Numbered from the stretch's first letter, positions 33,634-42,722 are shown. The stretch is 64,000 nt of DNA from Aureimonas sp. AU20 (GCF_001442755.1 NZ_CP006368.1:424889-488888), one strand, 5' to 3'. Translations and numbers: made by a program. Notes: generated from the letters alone by a model not told the origin.

Positions 33634-33712
33634 CGGGCGAATGCGCTTGGATCGCGCGGCAGGATCGGTCGAGGCCTGACGGCCCGGCCTTTCGGCCGCT
33701 GGGCTCGATCTC

Positions 33713-34105
33713 TCAGTCGATCGAGCGCGGCCTGCGCTGGGCGTCGATCGCGACGAAGGTGAAGGTCCCGCGCGTCACCTGCTCGGTCTCTTCATTTTCG
33801 CGGCTGCGCCGCCACGCCTCGACCGAGATCTTCATCGAGGTGCGCCCAACATGGACGACCTCGGCGTAAAGGCTGACCTCGTCGCCGACATAGACGGGTT
33901 TGAGAAACTGCATGGCGTCGATCGCGACCGTGGCGCAGCGCCCCTTGGCGCGCCGGGCGGCGGCCGCGCCGGCGGCAAAATCCATCTGCGCCAAGAGCCA
34001 ACCGCCGAAAATATCGCCGGCCGGATTGGTGTCGGCCGGCATGGCGATGGTGCGGATCGTCGGCGCGAGGTGCGGGGCTTCGTCCGGCGCGGTGGTGGAG
34101 GTCAT
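33713..34105 (-). CDS. Acyl-CoA thioesterase, YciA/hotdog type
   Basis: Cytoplasmic hotdog-fold thioesterase of 130 residues. The family signature is clear: TIRTIAMPADTNPAGDIFGG followed by WLLAQMDFAAGAAAARRAKG with the catalytic Asp, then FLKPVYVGDEVSLYAEVVHV and GRTSMKISVEAW. Start chosen at ATG 34105 (MTSTTAPDEAPHLAP), with AGGG five bases upstream, giving the usual family length; the longer frame would add 101 implausible residues. It hydrolyses medium or long acyl-CoA and stands alone between the glycan block and regulatory genes. Confidence 0.92.
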   Translation of the reverse strand: MTSTTAPDEAPHLAPTIRTIAMPADTNPAGDIFGGWLLAQMDFAAGAAAARRAKGRCATVAIDAMQFLKPVYVGDEVSLYAEVVHVGRTSMKISVEAWRRSRENEETEQVTRGTFTFVAIDAQRRPRSID

Positions 34106-34298
34106 AATGGCCCTGGGTCCCCAAGTCTGGAACGGTTCTCGACAAGCCATATCATGCGGGATCGCTCGCGCACGCAACAGGAGAGGCGCCGCGTTCTCGA
34201 CGCCTTCCACGCGTGTCCCGACCACTGCGCGCTGACGCTTTGCGAAGGTCCGTTGGAACGGGGCGAGCCCGATTTCCCTTCCCTGTTCAATCGTCGCT

Positions 34299-34526
34299 GT
34301 GAATGGGTTGCTCGACATGCGTGACACGAAACTCTGCGATCGCTCTTCCAATACCGACCTCCTCTCCGATGGCCGCGAGCCGTCGGACCTCGTGGCCATC
34401 GCCACCATGCTCCAACAGATCGCACGTTGGTCGGAAGACTATGGGCTGCGGGAGGCGGTCGAACATGTCGAGGAAGCGCGCAGTCTGGTTCTCCGCGCGA
34501 TCGAGAGGGGGCGCCATCTTCAATAG
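34299..34526 (+). CDS. Small hypothetical protein
   Basis: Possible 75-residue protein from GTG 34299, or 69 residues from ATG 34317 (MRDTKLCDRSSNTDLLSDGR). The second half is a well-formed amphipathic helix pair (EPSDLVAIATMLQQIARWSE, GLREAVEHVEEARSLVLRAI), which argues for real coding. The ribosome binding site is weak and no family is recognised. It lies alone between the thioesterase and HxlR genes. The overlapping antisense frame looks like noise. Confidence 0.45.
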   Translation: MNGLLDMRDTKLCDRSSNTDLLSDGREPSDLVAIATMLQQIARWSEDYGLREAVEHVEEARSLVLRAIERGRHLQ

Positions 34527-34567
34527 GCGCGGCTCTTCGCATCTTTCGGTCAAGCGTTGTCGCCGCT

Positions 34568-35266
34568 CTATGGGCGACCGGCTTTTTCGGGCAGTTCGAA
34601 CAGGTCGATGAAGCGGCTTGCCAGCGCTCGGTCCCCGGTCAGCGCGAGTTGCCCCGCCGCCTCGGCGTCCTCGATGGGCCGCTTGCCGTAGACGAGGGCG
34701 GCGAGCGTCATCGGGTCGGTGCGCCAAAGGAGGTTCGCCTCTCCCGCCTCGCGCCGGATCGCCAGATGTCCGGCTTCCAGCCGCGCGAGAAACAACACCT
34801 CCCCGAACTGAAAGGCGATCCGGCAGGGCGGCAGAGCTCGCGAAGCCTCGCTGTTCATCATGGTGCGCAGCGACAGCATGATCGCGGCGGCCGAGAGCGG
34901 CAGGGTCGGATCGTGCCGGGGCGAGCGCACCGCCCAGCGACCGAGCGCCTGGATCGCGGGTTCGGCCTCGTAGCCCCAGGGTGTCAGTTCGTAGACCGGC
35001 GCGGCGGCGGGTGGCGGCAGACGGCGGCGGTGCAGGATGCCGGCCGCTTCCAGCCCTTCCAGCCGCTGCGTCAGGACATTGGCACTGATGCCCACGAGGT
35101 CCGCCTTCAGTTCGCCGAAGCGGCGCGGGCCGAACATGAGTTCGCGCAGGATCAGAAGTGCCCAGCGCTCGCCGACGAGCTCCAGCCCAAGGGCGGTGCC
35201 GCAGGCATCCTCGTACCAACGCGCCGCTCGACCTTTCGATGCTGCAGTTATTTTTCCTAACTTCAT
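34568..35266 (-). CDS. HxlR family transcriptional regulator
   Basis: Regulator of 232 residues started at MKLGKITAASKGRAARWYED. The winged helix spans about 15-105: GTALGLELVGERWALLILRE, LMFGPRRFGELKADLVGISA and NVLTQRLEGLEAAGILHRRR, diagnostic for HxlR. The C-terminal half (about 125-232) resembles the SCP2-like sterol-carrier domain often attached to these regulators (CRIAFQFGEVLFLARLEAGH, LLWRTDPMTLAALVYGKRPI). It is divergent from the VOC gene with 64 bp between them, so it probably regulates that gene and itself. HxlR members often sense electrophiles or quinones; the ligand here is unknown. Confidence 0.9.
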   Translation of the reverse strand: MKLGKITAASKGRAARWYEDACGTALGLELVGERWALLILRELMFGPRRFGELKADLVGISANVLTQRLEGLEAAGILHRRRLPPPAAAPVYELTPWGYEAEPAIQALGRWAVRSPRHDPTLPLSAAAIMLSLRTMMNSEASRALPPCRIAFQFGEVLFLARLEAGHLAIRREAGEANLLWRTDPMTLAALVYGKRPIEDAEAAGQLALTGDRALASRFIDLFELPEKAGRP

Positions 35267-35330
35267 CGTTGTCTTTGATAGCGAGATGCGACACGCTCGG
35301 CAAGCAGTGGATGCCATGGGAGCCAGAATG

Positions 35331-35768
35331 ATGGCCAAGATGATTTTCGTGAACCTACCGGTGGCGGACGTGGAACGGGCGAGCCGCTTCTACGAGGCGG
35401 TCGGCGCGCGCCGCGACGAGCGCTTCAGCCAGGAGGGCGTCGCCGCGATGCTCGCCTTTTCCAAGACGATCGCCTTCATGCTGCTCAGCCATGCGCGATA
35501 CGCCGATTTCACCACCAAGCGCATCGTCGACGCCAAAGCCGAAAGCGAAGTGCTGATCTGCCTGAGCGAAACGACGCGCGAGGGCGTCGATGCGACACTG
35601 GCCAAGGCCCTGGACGCTGGCGCCAGGGCGGACCCGACGCCGCCCCAGGTGATGGGCGATTTCATGTATGGCCGCAGTTTCGAGGACCCCGACCGCCACG
35701 TCATCGAACTGATGTGGATGGATGTCGAGCGCGCCATGGCCGCGTGGAGCGGGGCCGGCGCAGCCTGA
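35331..35768 (+). CDS. VOC/glyoxalase-superfamily protein
   Basis: Protein of 145 residues with paired beta-alpha-beta-beta-beta modules: MIFVNLPVADVERASRFYEA at the start and GRSFEDPDRHVIELMWMDVE near the end. The second half carries the metal-site-like Glu in HVIELMW; the usual first His is replaced by Asn in FVNLPV, so enzymatic activity is uncertain and it may be an antibiotic- or ligand-binding variant. ATGs at 35316, 35328, 35331 and 35340 compete; GGGAGCCAGA favours 35328 or 35331. It is divergent from the HxlR regulator, its likely controller. Confidence 0.88.
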   Translation: MAKMIFVNLPVADVERASRFYEAVGARRDERFSQEGVAAMLAFSKTIAFMLLSHARYADFTTKRIVDAKAESEVLICLSETTREGVDATLAKALDAGARADPTPPQVMGDFMYGRSFEDPDRHVIELMWMDVERAMAAWSGAGAA

Positions 35769-35859
35769 CGCCACGCCTTTTGGAACAAGATGGGTCGCGG
35801 TTCGGCGAGCGCGGGAGGACGCCTTGCCCATGACCGCCCCGCCCGATGGGAGGTTCGTC

Positions 35860-36591
35860 ATGTCCTATCTCGAAGGATTCCTTCTCGCCGTGCCGAACAG
35901 CAACAAGGAGCGCTACAAGGCGCACGCCGAGGCGGCGGCGCCCCTGTTCGGCGAGTTCGGCGCCCGTCGGCTTTTTGAGGGCTGGGGCGACGAGGTGCCG
36001 CGCGGCAAGCGCAACGATCTATGGGGTGCCGTCGAGGCGCAAGACGACGAGACGGTCGTCTTCTCCTTCATCGAGTATCCCGACCGCGCGACGCGCGATG
36101 CCGCCAACCGCAAGATCATGAGCGATCCGCGCATGGAGGCGATGGATCCGATGCCCTTCGACGGGCAGCGGATGATCTTTTCCGGCTTCGAGACCCTGTT
36201 CGAGGCGGGGCGGCCGGGGGCGTGCGGCTATATCGACGGCGTCGTGCTCGCCATTCCGGCCGACCGACGCGAGGGCTATCGCGCCTTCTGCCAAGCCTCG
36301 GCCGACGCCTTTCTCGAACACGGCGCGAGCCGCCTCGTGGATGCCTGGGGCGATGATGTCCGGGACGGCAAGCGCACCGACTTCCGCCGTGCGACCCAGG
36401 CTGAGGACGGCGAGACCGTGGTCTTCTCCTTCGTCGAATGGCCCTCCAAGGCAGCGCGCAATGCCGGCTGGGGCAAGCTCATGCAGGACCCGCGCCTCAT
36501 GGGCGAGCGGCCCTTCGACGGGCATCGCATGATCTTCGGCGGCTTCACGCCGCTGGTGGATCAAGCTCTGGTGGGCGGCCGGGCGGTCTAA
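35860..36591 (+). CDS. Tandem DUF1428 protein
   Basis: Protein of 243 residues made of two homologous DUF1428 units. Unit one (about 1-118): YLEGFLLAVPNSNKERYKAH, RRLFEGWGDEVPRGKRNDLW, DPMPFDGQRMIFSGFETL. Unit two (about 122-240): YIDGVVLAIPADRREGYRAF, SRLVDAWGDDVRDGKRTDFR, ERPFDGHRMIFGGFTPLVD. Start at ATG 35860 with GGGAGG six bases upstream. DUF1428 proteins usually have a single ~115-residue unit forming dimers of ferredoxin-like fold, so this is an in-frame duplication. Function of the family is unknown. Ends in a convergent gap filled by the structured repeat. Confidence 0.9.
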   Translation: MSYLEGFLLAVPNSNKERYKAHAEAAAPLFGEFGARRLFEGWGDEVPRGKRNDLWGAVEAQDDETVVFSFIEYPDRATRDAANRKIMSDPRMEAMDPMPFDGQRMIFSGFETLFEAGRPGACGYIDGVVLAIPADRREGYRAFCQASADAFLEHGASRLVDAWGDDVRDGKRTDFRRATQAEDGETVVFSFVEWPSKAARNAGWGKLMQDPRLMGERPFDGHRMIFGGFTPLVDQALVGGRAV

Positions 36592-36754
36592 GAGCGCCTA
36601 ACAAAATCTCTGGGCGGAGGATGGTCGAGGGATTTGCGTCGGGGACGAGGAGCGAAGCGCAGTCGATGCCAGCGGCATCGGCGAGCATTCGCGACGAAGT
36701 CCACGGCGGAAAGAACCGACCAGCCGACCCCACGAGATTTTTGTTAGGTGCTCT
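36591..36754. repeat. Structured ~160-bp repeat, copy A, between convergent genes
   Basis: Element with long terminal inverted arms: AGAGCGCCTAACAAAATCTC at 36591-36610 against GAGATTTTTGTTAGGTGCTCT at 36734-36754. A central palindrome GATGCC-AGC-GGCATC lies inside the shared core CGCAGTCGATGCCAGCGGCA. Copy B at 52702-52862 shares the core and other short blocks (GAGGGATTT, AAAGAACCG) but has different outer arms that are again self-complementary. It fills the space between the DUF1428 stop and the DUF2778 stop. Small non-autonomous mobile repeat or bidirectional terminator are the two readings. Confidence 0.75.
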
Positions 36755-36760
36755 AAAAGC

Positions 36761-38038
36761 TTAGGACTTGCCGAACAGCCAGGCGAAGCGCGATTTCGGG
36801 CTGTCCATTCGCTCCACCACCACGAGCTGCCGGATCTCGCCGCGCCGGAACGCGGCGAGGAAGCGCTTGTAGTCTCGGAACGAGACGCAGCCGTTGGAAT
36901 CGCCCCGCGCGCCCAGCATGTAGGTGTGAGCGAGCAGGCCGACCCGGTTGAAGATCTTGCCCTCTCCGCCGACTGGCGTGAGGCGGATCGCCTGTACCCC
37001 GTGGAACAGGCTTTCGCGGAGCGTCAGCTTGTAGGTGTGCGGCGGCGTCGGGCCGCGATTCTTCTGGTGCACGAAGCGCGGGTTGTCGCGCATCCGGCCG
37101 AGGCCGGAATGGGCCTCCAGGCGCTCGCCGTTCGGCAGGTAAACGGTGGAGGCCGTGATGTCGTAGATCGCCGTGCCGGCGCCGATCTTCGGGCGAAGCG
37201 AGGGCGGATCGACCGCCGTCGGGTCGAGCCGCAGCGCGCCGGCGTCGGGGCGCGCATAGGCCATGACCAGGCTCGGCGTGGGCTGGCTGCGCTTGGTGGC
37301 CGGGGCCAGACGAGCCGCCGGGGCGAGGCGGGGCGCGGGCGCAAGACGCGGCGCCACGACTTTCGCTTCGCTCTCGTCGCTGTCTTCGTCCTCATCCTCT
37401 TCCGCCGCCAGGGCTTCGACGCGCGGCGCGAGCGGGCGAAACGTCGGCTTGGGGACAGTGAGCGCCGCGACCTCGACCGGCGCGTCGGCGACGACGCTTG
37501 CCATGTCCGGCGTCTCGCTGGCGACTTCGGCTTCCGCCAGGGCCTGATCCTCGAGCGTCGCGGCCGCAATCTCCTCGGGCTTGGGCAAAAGCGGCGCGAA
37601 ACGGGTGGCGGTGGAAACCTTCGGCCCTTCCAGCCAATGCATCGCTCCCCCGGCGGAGGCGACTTGGAGGCTCTGGCTCGGGGCGATCAGCCGGGCGATG
37701 CGTCCGTCTCCCTTCGTCTCGGTCTGCACCGACACGGGCGGGGTCGCAACACGGCGCACCGAAGGGCGTTCCAGGCGGGAGGATTTGGGGGCGAGCGCGC
37801 TCGGCATCTTGGCGAGGGACAGGCCGCTCGCGGCGCGGGTCAGATCCTGCGCCGACTGCGGATCGAGCCCTTCGCCGCCGAGTGCGAACAGGGCCGGCAT
37901 GGCGGCGGCGGCCAGCGTCAGGAGAAGCGCCGCGGCCGAGCCGGTCCACAGGAAGCCGCGCAGCATGCGGCTCGCGCTGGATTTGGCGGGAGCGCGCGAC
38001 GAGCCAGGCCCGATCTCGGCTGAATATTCGATGGTCAT
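36761..38038 (-). CDS. DUF2778/Tlde1-type L,D-transpeptidase-like membrane protein
   Basis: Protein of 425 residues with an N-terminal cytosolic stretch, one membrane helix at about 28-52 (GFLWTGSAAALLLTLAAAAM) and a long periplasmic, low-complexity linker rich in Ala/Pro with an acidic patch (AAEEDEDEDSDESEAK) and a run of RLAPA repeats. The C-terminal domain (about 285-425) has YDITASTVYLPNGERLEAHS, VHQKNRGPTPPHTYKLTLRE and the catalytic-type GDSNGCVSFRDYKRF with Cys384. This matches the DUF2778 (Tlde1) family, related to cell-wall L,D-transpeptidases. Anchored chromosomal forms like this are common in Hyphomicrobiales. Probable peptidoglycan modification; the effector role known for some Tlde1 proteins is not implied, as no T6SS genes are near. 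Confidence 0.87.
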   Translation of the reverse strand: MTIEYSAEIGPGSSRAPAKSSASRMLRGFLWTGSAAALLLTLAAAAMPALFALGGEGLDPQSAQDLTRAASGLSLAKMPSALAPKSSRLERPSVRRVATPPVSVQTETKGDGRIARLIAPSQSLQVASAGGAMHWLEGPKVSTATRFAPLLPKPEEIAAATLEDQALAEAEVASETPDMASVVADAPVEVAALTVPKPTFRPLAPRVEALAAEEDEDEDSDESEAKVVAPRLAPAPRLAPAARLAPATKRSQPTPSLVMAYARPDAGALRLDPTAVDPPSLRPKIGAGTAIYDITASTVYLPNGERLEAHSGLGRMRDNPRFVHQKNRGPTPPHTYKLTLRESLFHGVQAIRLTPVGGEGKIFNRVGLLAHTYMLGARGDSNGCVSFRDYKRFLAAFRRGEIRQLVVVERMDSPKSRFAWLFGKS

Positions 38039-38309
38039 GAACGGCCCGGCCCAACGAAACGGATGTGCCTCCCCGCGCGCGGACGGACCGGCGGAAGGGA
38101 TGCGATGCGGGTAGGATGCGCGTTTATGGTTACCAAGTTCCTAGCACCCGCCCGCCACGCGCTCGCTCGGCGCGTTTGAAAGCCTTGGCTAACCAAACCC
38201 GATATTTTCCCCGGCGTCGGCTACTCGGCCGATCCGACTGGAAGGTGGCCTTAGCAATCTCGTGATTTTCTCCCGCCATGGTCGAGGAACCGGCGAAGGG
38301 GTGAAGGCG

Positions 38310-39905
38310 ATGATGCGGATGACGGTGTCGCGAAAGCTCATGGGTCTGACGATGCTCTGCGTCCTCGTGATCGCGGCTGTCGTGGCGGTGCAGCTGAAAT
38401 TTCTGAGCGATCAGGTCTGGAGCGATCGCAACCTCTATCTGAAGGCCCAGGTCGATTCGGCCCTGTCGATCCTCGACAGCCTGGATCGGCGCGCCAAGGC
38501 CGGCGAGTTCGATCAGGCGACGGCACAGGCCATGGCCAAGGCGATCCTGCGCCCGGTGCGCTTCAACAACGGCGACTATCTCTTCTTCCACGACTACGAA
38601 GGCCGCCGCGTGCTGGCGCAGGACCCTGCGGAGGAAGGCTCCAGCGCCTGGGACCGCAAGGACGCCCAAGGCAATCTCTACATCCAGACCATGATCGGGC
38701 ACGCCCGCACGGGCGGCGGCTGGACCGACTACGACACGACCCGCGCGGGCCAGGAGGGTCTGTTCGCCAAGCGCGGCTATTCCGTGGCCTTCGAGCCCTG
38801 GGGCTGGTCGGTCTCGACGGGGATCTATGTCGACGACGTGACGGCGGTGATCCGGGACGGCGCCTTGCGAGCCGTGCTGTGGAGCACGCCCGGCATCGCC
38901 CTGACGCTGCTTGCCGGCTGGGCCCTTCGCCGAAGCATCCGTCGCCCGCTCGACCAATCCATCGCCCTGGCGCGAGCCATCGGCAAGGGCGACCTGAGCG
39001 CGCCGGTGGCCGCCAGGGGCACGGACGAACTGGCCGAGCTGCAGCGCACGATGGCGCAGATGAGCGGGCGCCTGCGCGAGATCGTCGGCGGCGTTCTTGC
39101 CTCCTCCGGCACGGTCGCCTCGGGCTCGACCCAGTCGGCGGCGGCGGCCGAGCAACTGTCCTCGGGTTCCACCGAGCAGGCGGCGGCCTCCGAACAGGCC
39201 TCGGCGGCGATCGAGGAAATGAGCGCCAATGTGCGCCAGACCGCCGACAATGCCGCGACCACCGAGAAGATCTCGCTGGAAGCCTCCCGCCACGCGAGCG
39301 AGACGGGCGAGGCCGTGGAACAGTCGGTCGAGGCCATGCGGGCCATCGCGGAGAAGATCGCGCTCGTGCAGGAGATCGCCCGTCAGACCGATCTCCTGGC
39401 CCTCAACGCCGCGATCGAGGCCGCGCGCGCGGGTTCGCACGGCAAGGGCTTCGCGGTGGTCGCCTCCGAAGTGCGCAAGCTCGCCGAGCGGGCGCAGGCC
39501 GCCTCGCGCGACATCGGCGAGCTTTCGGTGCGCACCTTGAGCGTCGCGGAGGACGCCGGCGCGCGGCTACAGAGGCTCGTTCCCGACATTCGCCGCACCG
39601 CCGAACTCGTGTCGGAAATCTCGGCGGCCTGCCGCGAGCAGTCCGTCGGCGCGTCGCAGATCAACCAGGCGATCAGCCAGCTCGATCAGGTGACGCAGGC
39701 CAATGCCGGCGCGGCCACGCAGATGGCGGCGACCGCCGGCCAACTGTCGGGCGAGGCGCTGCGGCTGAACGAGCGCATGGGCTTCTTCCGAATGGATGGC
39801 GCCGACGCTCCGGCCGCCGGTCCGGCAGTTCAAGCTGCCCCGGCCGAGCCCGCCCGCAAGCCGGTCAAGCTGCGACTGGTCCGCTCCACGCCCCGGGCCG
39901 CTTGA
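38310..39905 (+). CDS. Methyl-accepting chemotaxis protein with single Cache sensor
   Basis: Chemoreceptor of 531 residues ([20 protein letters not shown]). Layout: membrane helix at about 9-31, periplasmic Cache domain about 32-190 ([32 protein letters not shown]), second helix about 195-215, HAMP ([20 protein letters not shown]), then the cytoplasmic signalling coiled coil with the conserved hairpin [20 protein letters not shown] and [20 protein letters not shown]. No CheR-binding pentapeptide is seen at the end. Start may be any of three close ATGs. Monocistronic; followed by a terminator hairpin. Single-Cache receptors sense small organic acids or amines; ligand unknown. Confidence 0.93.
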   Translation: MMRMTVSRKLMGLTMLCVLVIAAVVAVQLKFLSDQVWSDRNLYLKAQVDSALSILDSLDRRAKAGEFDQATAQAMAKAILRPVRFNNGDYLFFHDYEGRRVLAQDPAEEGSSAWDRKDAQGNLYIQTMIGHARTGGGWTDYDTTRAGQEGLFAKRGYSVAFEPWGWSVSTGIYVDDVTAVIRDGALRAVLWSTPGIALTLLAGWALRRSIRRPLDQSIALARAIGKGDLSAPVAARGTDELAELQRTMAQMSGRLREIVGGVLASSGTVASGSTQSAAAAEQLSSGSTEQAAASEQASAAIEEMSANVRQTADNAATTEKISLEASRHASETGEAVEQSVEAMRAIAEKIALVQEIARQTDLLALNAAIEAARAGSHGKGFAVVASEVRKLAERAQAASRDIGELSVRTLSVAEDAGARLQRLVPDIRRTAELVSEISAACREQSVGASQINQAISQLDQVTQANAGAATQMAATAGQLSGEALRLNERMGFFRMDGADAPAAGPAVQAAPAEPARKPVKLRLVRSTPRAA

Positions 39906-39931
39906 CGGGGCTCAACGGACGCCGAAACAGG

Positions 39932-39959
39932 AAACGGACGCCCAAGGAGCGCCCGTTTT
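39932..39959 (+). terminator. Terminator after the chemoreceptor gene
   Basis: AAACGGACGC pairs with GCGCCCGTTTT with one mismatch around a seven-base loop, ending in TTTTC. It lies 27 bp after the stop codon and, because the left arm begins with AAA, could also serve the convergent mgtE transcript. Confidence 0.65.
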
Positions 39960-39999
39960 CAATGGCCCATAGCTTCTTCAGGCGTCGCTCGATGGAGAC

Positions 40000-41370
40000 C
40001 TAAAGCAGCGTTCCCTTGAGCACCAGAAGCGCAACGCTGAAATAGATCACGAGGCCCGACACGTCGACCAAGGTGGCGACGAAGGGAGCCGAGGCGCTGG
40101 CCGGATCGAAGCCGAGGCGCTTCAGGATGAAGGGCAGCATGGAGCCGGCGAGCGAGCCGAAGGTGACGATGGCGACGAGCGCCAGGGCGACCGTCAAGCC
40201 GACGAGGACCCAGTGCGGACCGTAGTCGAAAATCCCGGCCGTCTGCCAGATCGCAATGCGGGCCATGCCGATGACGCCGAGGAACGCGCCCAGCGCCAGG
40301 CCGGTCGGTGCTTCGCGCAGCGCCACGCGCCACCAGTCGCCGAGCTTCAACTCGCCCAGCGCCAAGGCGCGGATGATGAGCGAGGTCGCTTGGCTGCCGG
40401 AATTGCCGCCCGAACTCATGATGAGCGGGATGAACAGCGTCAGCACGACGGCGCGCTCCAGCTCGTCCTCGAAATGCTGCATGGCGCTGGCCGTCAGCAT
40501 TTCCGACAGGAACAGAACCGCGAGCCAGCCGGCGCGCTTCTTCAGCATTTCAAGGAAGCCGATGTCGGGATAGGGCTCGTCCAGCGCTTCCACGCCGCCG
40601 AACTTGTGCGCGTCCTCGGTCGAGGCCTCGATCATGGCGTCGATCACGTCGTCCACCGTCACGATACCGAGCACGTGGCGCTTCTCGTCCACCACCGGAA
40701 TGGCGAGAAGGTCGTACTCGGAAATCAGCCGCGCGACCTCCTCGCGGTCGGTCTGCGGCAGGACGGTGATCGGATTGTCGTAGCGCGCGACCGAGCCGAC
40801 CGGGGCGTGCAGATCACCCGAGATCAGACGGCGCAGCGAGACGGCGCGCTCCAGGCGGCGGGTCGCGGGGTCCACCACGTAGATCGCGTAGATCGTCTCG
40901 CGCGCGCCTTCGACCTCGCGCACGTGCTTCAGCGTCTCGCCGATGGTCCAGCTGGACGGCACGGAGACGAACTCCGTGGTCATCAGGCTGCCGGCGCTGC
41001 CTTCCGGGTGCGTCAGCAGCGAGGCGACGACGGAGCGCGTCTCGTTGGTGAGCAGCGCCAGAAGCTGCTCGCGCGGCGGCTCCTCCATGTCGCGGAAGAG
41101 ATAGGCCAGCCGGTCCGCCGCCATGGCGTCGAGAACCGCGGCGGCCTTGGAGGCGTCGAGCGCGGCGAGAATGTTCTGCGGCTCGTCCAGCGAGGGGTGG
41201 TCGAAGACTTCGGCCGCGACCTCGATCGGCAGGCGGGCGGTCACGAAGGCCGCCGCCTCGGCGGTCAGCTCGTTCAGCTTCTGGACGATGTCGGCGACAT
41301 GCTTGCCGCGAAACTCTTCCGCATCCTTGGCAAGCTGGGAGAGCCACTCGAATTCGAGAGTGTCTTGCAT
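40000..41370 (-). CDS. mgtE: Magnesium transporter MgtE
   Basis: Mg2+-selective channel of 456 residues. The N-domain (about 20-140) has superhelical repeats (HPSLDEPQNILAALDASKAA, MAADRLAYLFRDMEEPPREQ). Two CBS domains follow (about 145-270): VPSSWTIGETLKHVREVEGA and LLAIPVVDEKRHVLGIVTVD. Five membrane helices form the pore (about 290-456), including LFIPLIMSSGGNSGSQATSL, the family hallmark, and GFDPASASAPFVATLVDVSG. Length and order are normal. No Mg-responsive leader is obvious upstream. It stands alone, followed by the convergent chemoreceptor. A second Mg/metal channel, CorA, lies at 52.9 kb. Confidence 0.96.
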   Translation of the reverse strand: MQDTLEFEWLSQLAKDAEEFRGKHVADIVQKLNELTAEAAAFVTARLPIEVAAEVFDHPSLDEPQNILAALDASKAAAVLDAMAADRLAYLFRDMEEPPREQLLALLTNETRSVVASLLTHPEGSAGSLMTTEFVSVPSSWTIGETLKHVREVEGARETIYAIYVVDPATRRLERAVSLRRLISGDLHAPVGSVARYDNPITVLPQTDREEVARLISEYDLLAIPVVDEKRHVLGIVTVDDVIDAMIEASTEDAHKFGGVEALDEPYPDIGFLEMLKKRAGWLAVLFLSEMLTASAMQHFEDELERAVVLTLFIPLIMSSGGNSGSQATSLIIRALALGELKLGDWWRVALREAPTGLALGAFLGVIGMARIAIWQTAGIFDYGPHWVLVGLTVALALVAIVTFGSLAGSMLPFILKRLGFDPASASAPFVATLVDVSGLVIYFSVALLVLKGTLL

Positions 41371-41956
41371 GGGTTCGCTCCGGGTCGCCGCGCAGGCACC
41401 CGTCGCGAAGCGACGCCTCTAGAGAGAGGCGCCGTGCGGCGAGACCTGACGCGGCCGCGTCAATCGACTGTTACTGTCGCTTGGCATCGAGGTTGAGGTT
41501 CCGATTGGAGCCCGGAGGGGTGGGGGAACTGCGTCTCCGGGACTGCGGCCCAATGCCACTTCTCGATGTCGTGATCAAGCGCCTTCTTGCGCTGCGGGAA
41601 AAACTTGAGCCGACCGTGTGCCAGGCGGTTTGGGAAACCCGCGAACGTTTTCGGGATTCGGAAAATCCACGGGCGAAAACTGCCCCGTTTTCGATCCTGA
41701 CGAGAGTTCCCGAGGCGCCTTCCCAGGCAGGCCCCGAACGAATCCTGCTGTCGGTCTACGCCCGTTGGACGGTGGCCGAGTCGGCCGCGCATGCGAAAGG
41801 CTTCCTGTTGCGGCAGGTGAACGGCGCAACCTTCGGCTCCATTCCTGCTGCATTTCCCGCGGCTCGGCGCGCCGGCTTGGGACACTTCCAGAGCCCCTCC
41901 ACCCTCTTCAAGCCGTCCGCATCAAGAGGGCCTGCCGAAGAGCTGAAGGAGAGGGC
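41371..41956. other. 586-bp stretch without a recognisable gene
   Basis: Space between the mgtE start and the stop of the terminal DhaL gene. Open frames exist on both strands (for example 41460-41885 minus, 142 codons), but none shows a plausible ribosome site, family motif or balanced composition. It must contain the mgtE promoter. Base composition is lower in G+C than around it near 41630-41700. A decayed gene is possible; I cannot identify it. Confidence 0.45.
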
Positions 41957-42589
41957 TCAAGCGGTGGGCGACAGAATGCCGGCCATGGCGCGCAGGATCA
42001 GTGCGGCGGACACGGCGCCGGGGTCGAGATGGCCGAGCGAGCGTTCGCCGAGCCGCGCGGCGCGCCCGCGCGAGGCGACCATGGAGCCCGTCGCCTCGGC
42101 CGCCCGCTCGGCGGTCTCGGTGACGGCGGGCCACAGCGGCTGCTTTCGGACGAAGGCGGCGCGCGCCGCTTCCGCCGCCGGCAGCCAAACGTCGAGCATG
42201 GTCTTGTCGCCGCGCTGCGCCTTGCCGCGCTCGGCGATCCCGGCGGCGATGCCTTCCAGCGTCAGGACCTGTTCCTCGGGGCCGAACTCGACGCGCCCTT
42301 CCAGCCTTTGCGCCGCGCGGCGAAAGCCGGTCGCATAGAGCGGCCCGGTGGAGGCGCCGACCGCGTCGAGAAACGCGGCCGCCGCCTGCGCGAAGATCAC
42401 GGAGGGGCTGGCGTCCCGCGACGCACTGAGCGTGCGGTCGACCGCGCGAAACCCGAGCGCCATCGTCGTGCCGTGGTCGGCGTCGCCGATCGGCCCGTCG
42501 AGTTCCGACAGATGCGTCTTCTCCGCTTCGACGGCCTGCCGAATGGCGGCGAAGACGGCGGCAAGTCGGTTGGATGCGGTCTGTTCCAT
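41957..42589 (-). CDS. dhaL: DhaL-type ATP-binding subunit of dihydroxyacetone-like kinase (second copy)
   Basis: Phosphoryl-donor subunit of a DhaK-type kinase, 210 residues. The Mg-nucleotide site is seen in LDGPIGDADHGTTMALGFRA, with VGASTGPLYATGFRRAAQRL and GDKTMLDVWLPAAEAARAAF further on and the C-terminal ASRGRAARLGERSLGHLDPG. All helices of the eight-helix barrel appear present. It comes 133 bp after the SorC-DhaK fusion and is the last gene of the operon, so it is the natural partner of the DhaK domain in that fusion. It differs clearly from the other DhaL at 44.9 kb. Confidence 0.9.
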   Translation of the reverse strand: MEQTASNRLAAVFAAIRQAVEAEKTHLSELDGPIGDADHGTTMALGFRAVDRTLSASRDASPSVIFAQAAAAFLDAVGASTGPLYATGFRRAAQRLEGRVEFGPEEQVLTLEGIAAGIAERGKAQRGDKTMLDVWLPAAEAARAAFVRKQPLWPAVTETAERAAEATGSMVASRGRAARLGERSLGHLDPGAVSAALILRAMAGILSPTA

Positions 42590-42722
42590 GAGCCTCGTCG
42601 CCCTCCCGGCGTGGCGGATCTCCCCTTGCCGGTCTAGGCCGCGCCCTCGCCCTTTCGCAAGGAAAACACGGCCCGCGTTTCAGGCGCCCCCAACAAAAGC
42701 CTGTGTGCGGACGGCCTGATCC

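Noticed and set aside
34287..35303. 338-codon minus-strand frame over the HxlR gene
   Set aside because: Different frame from the HxlR protein, arginine/proline-rich and without motifs.
36761..38038. Secreted T6SS effector (Tlde1) assignment
   Set aside because: The protein has a membrane anchor and long linker, and no T6SS or immunity gene is near; a cell-envelope housekeeping role is more likely.
41460..41885. 142-codon minus-strand frame in the mgtE-dhaL gap
   Set aside because: No ribosome site, unusual composition and no family resemblance; kept only as an unassigned region.
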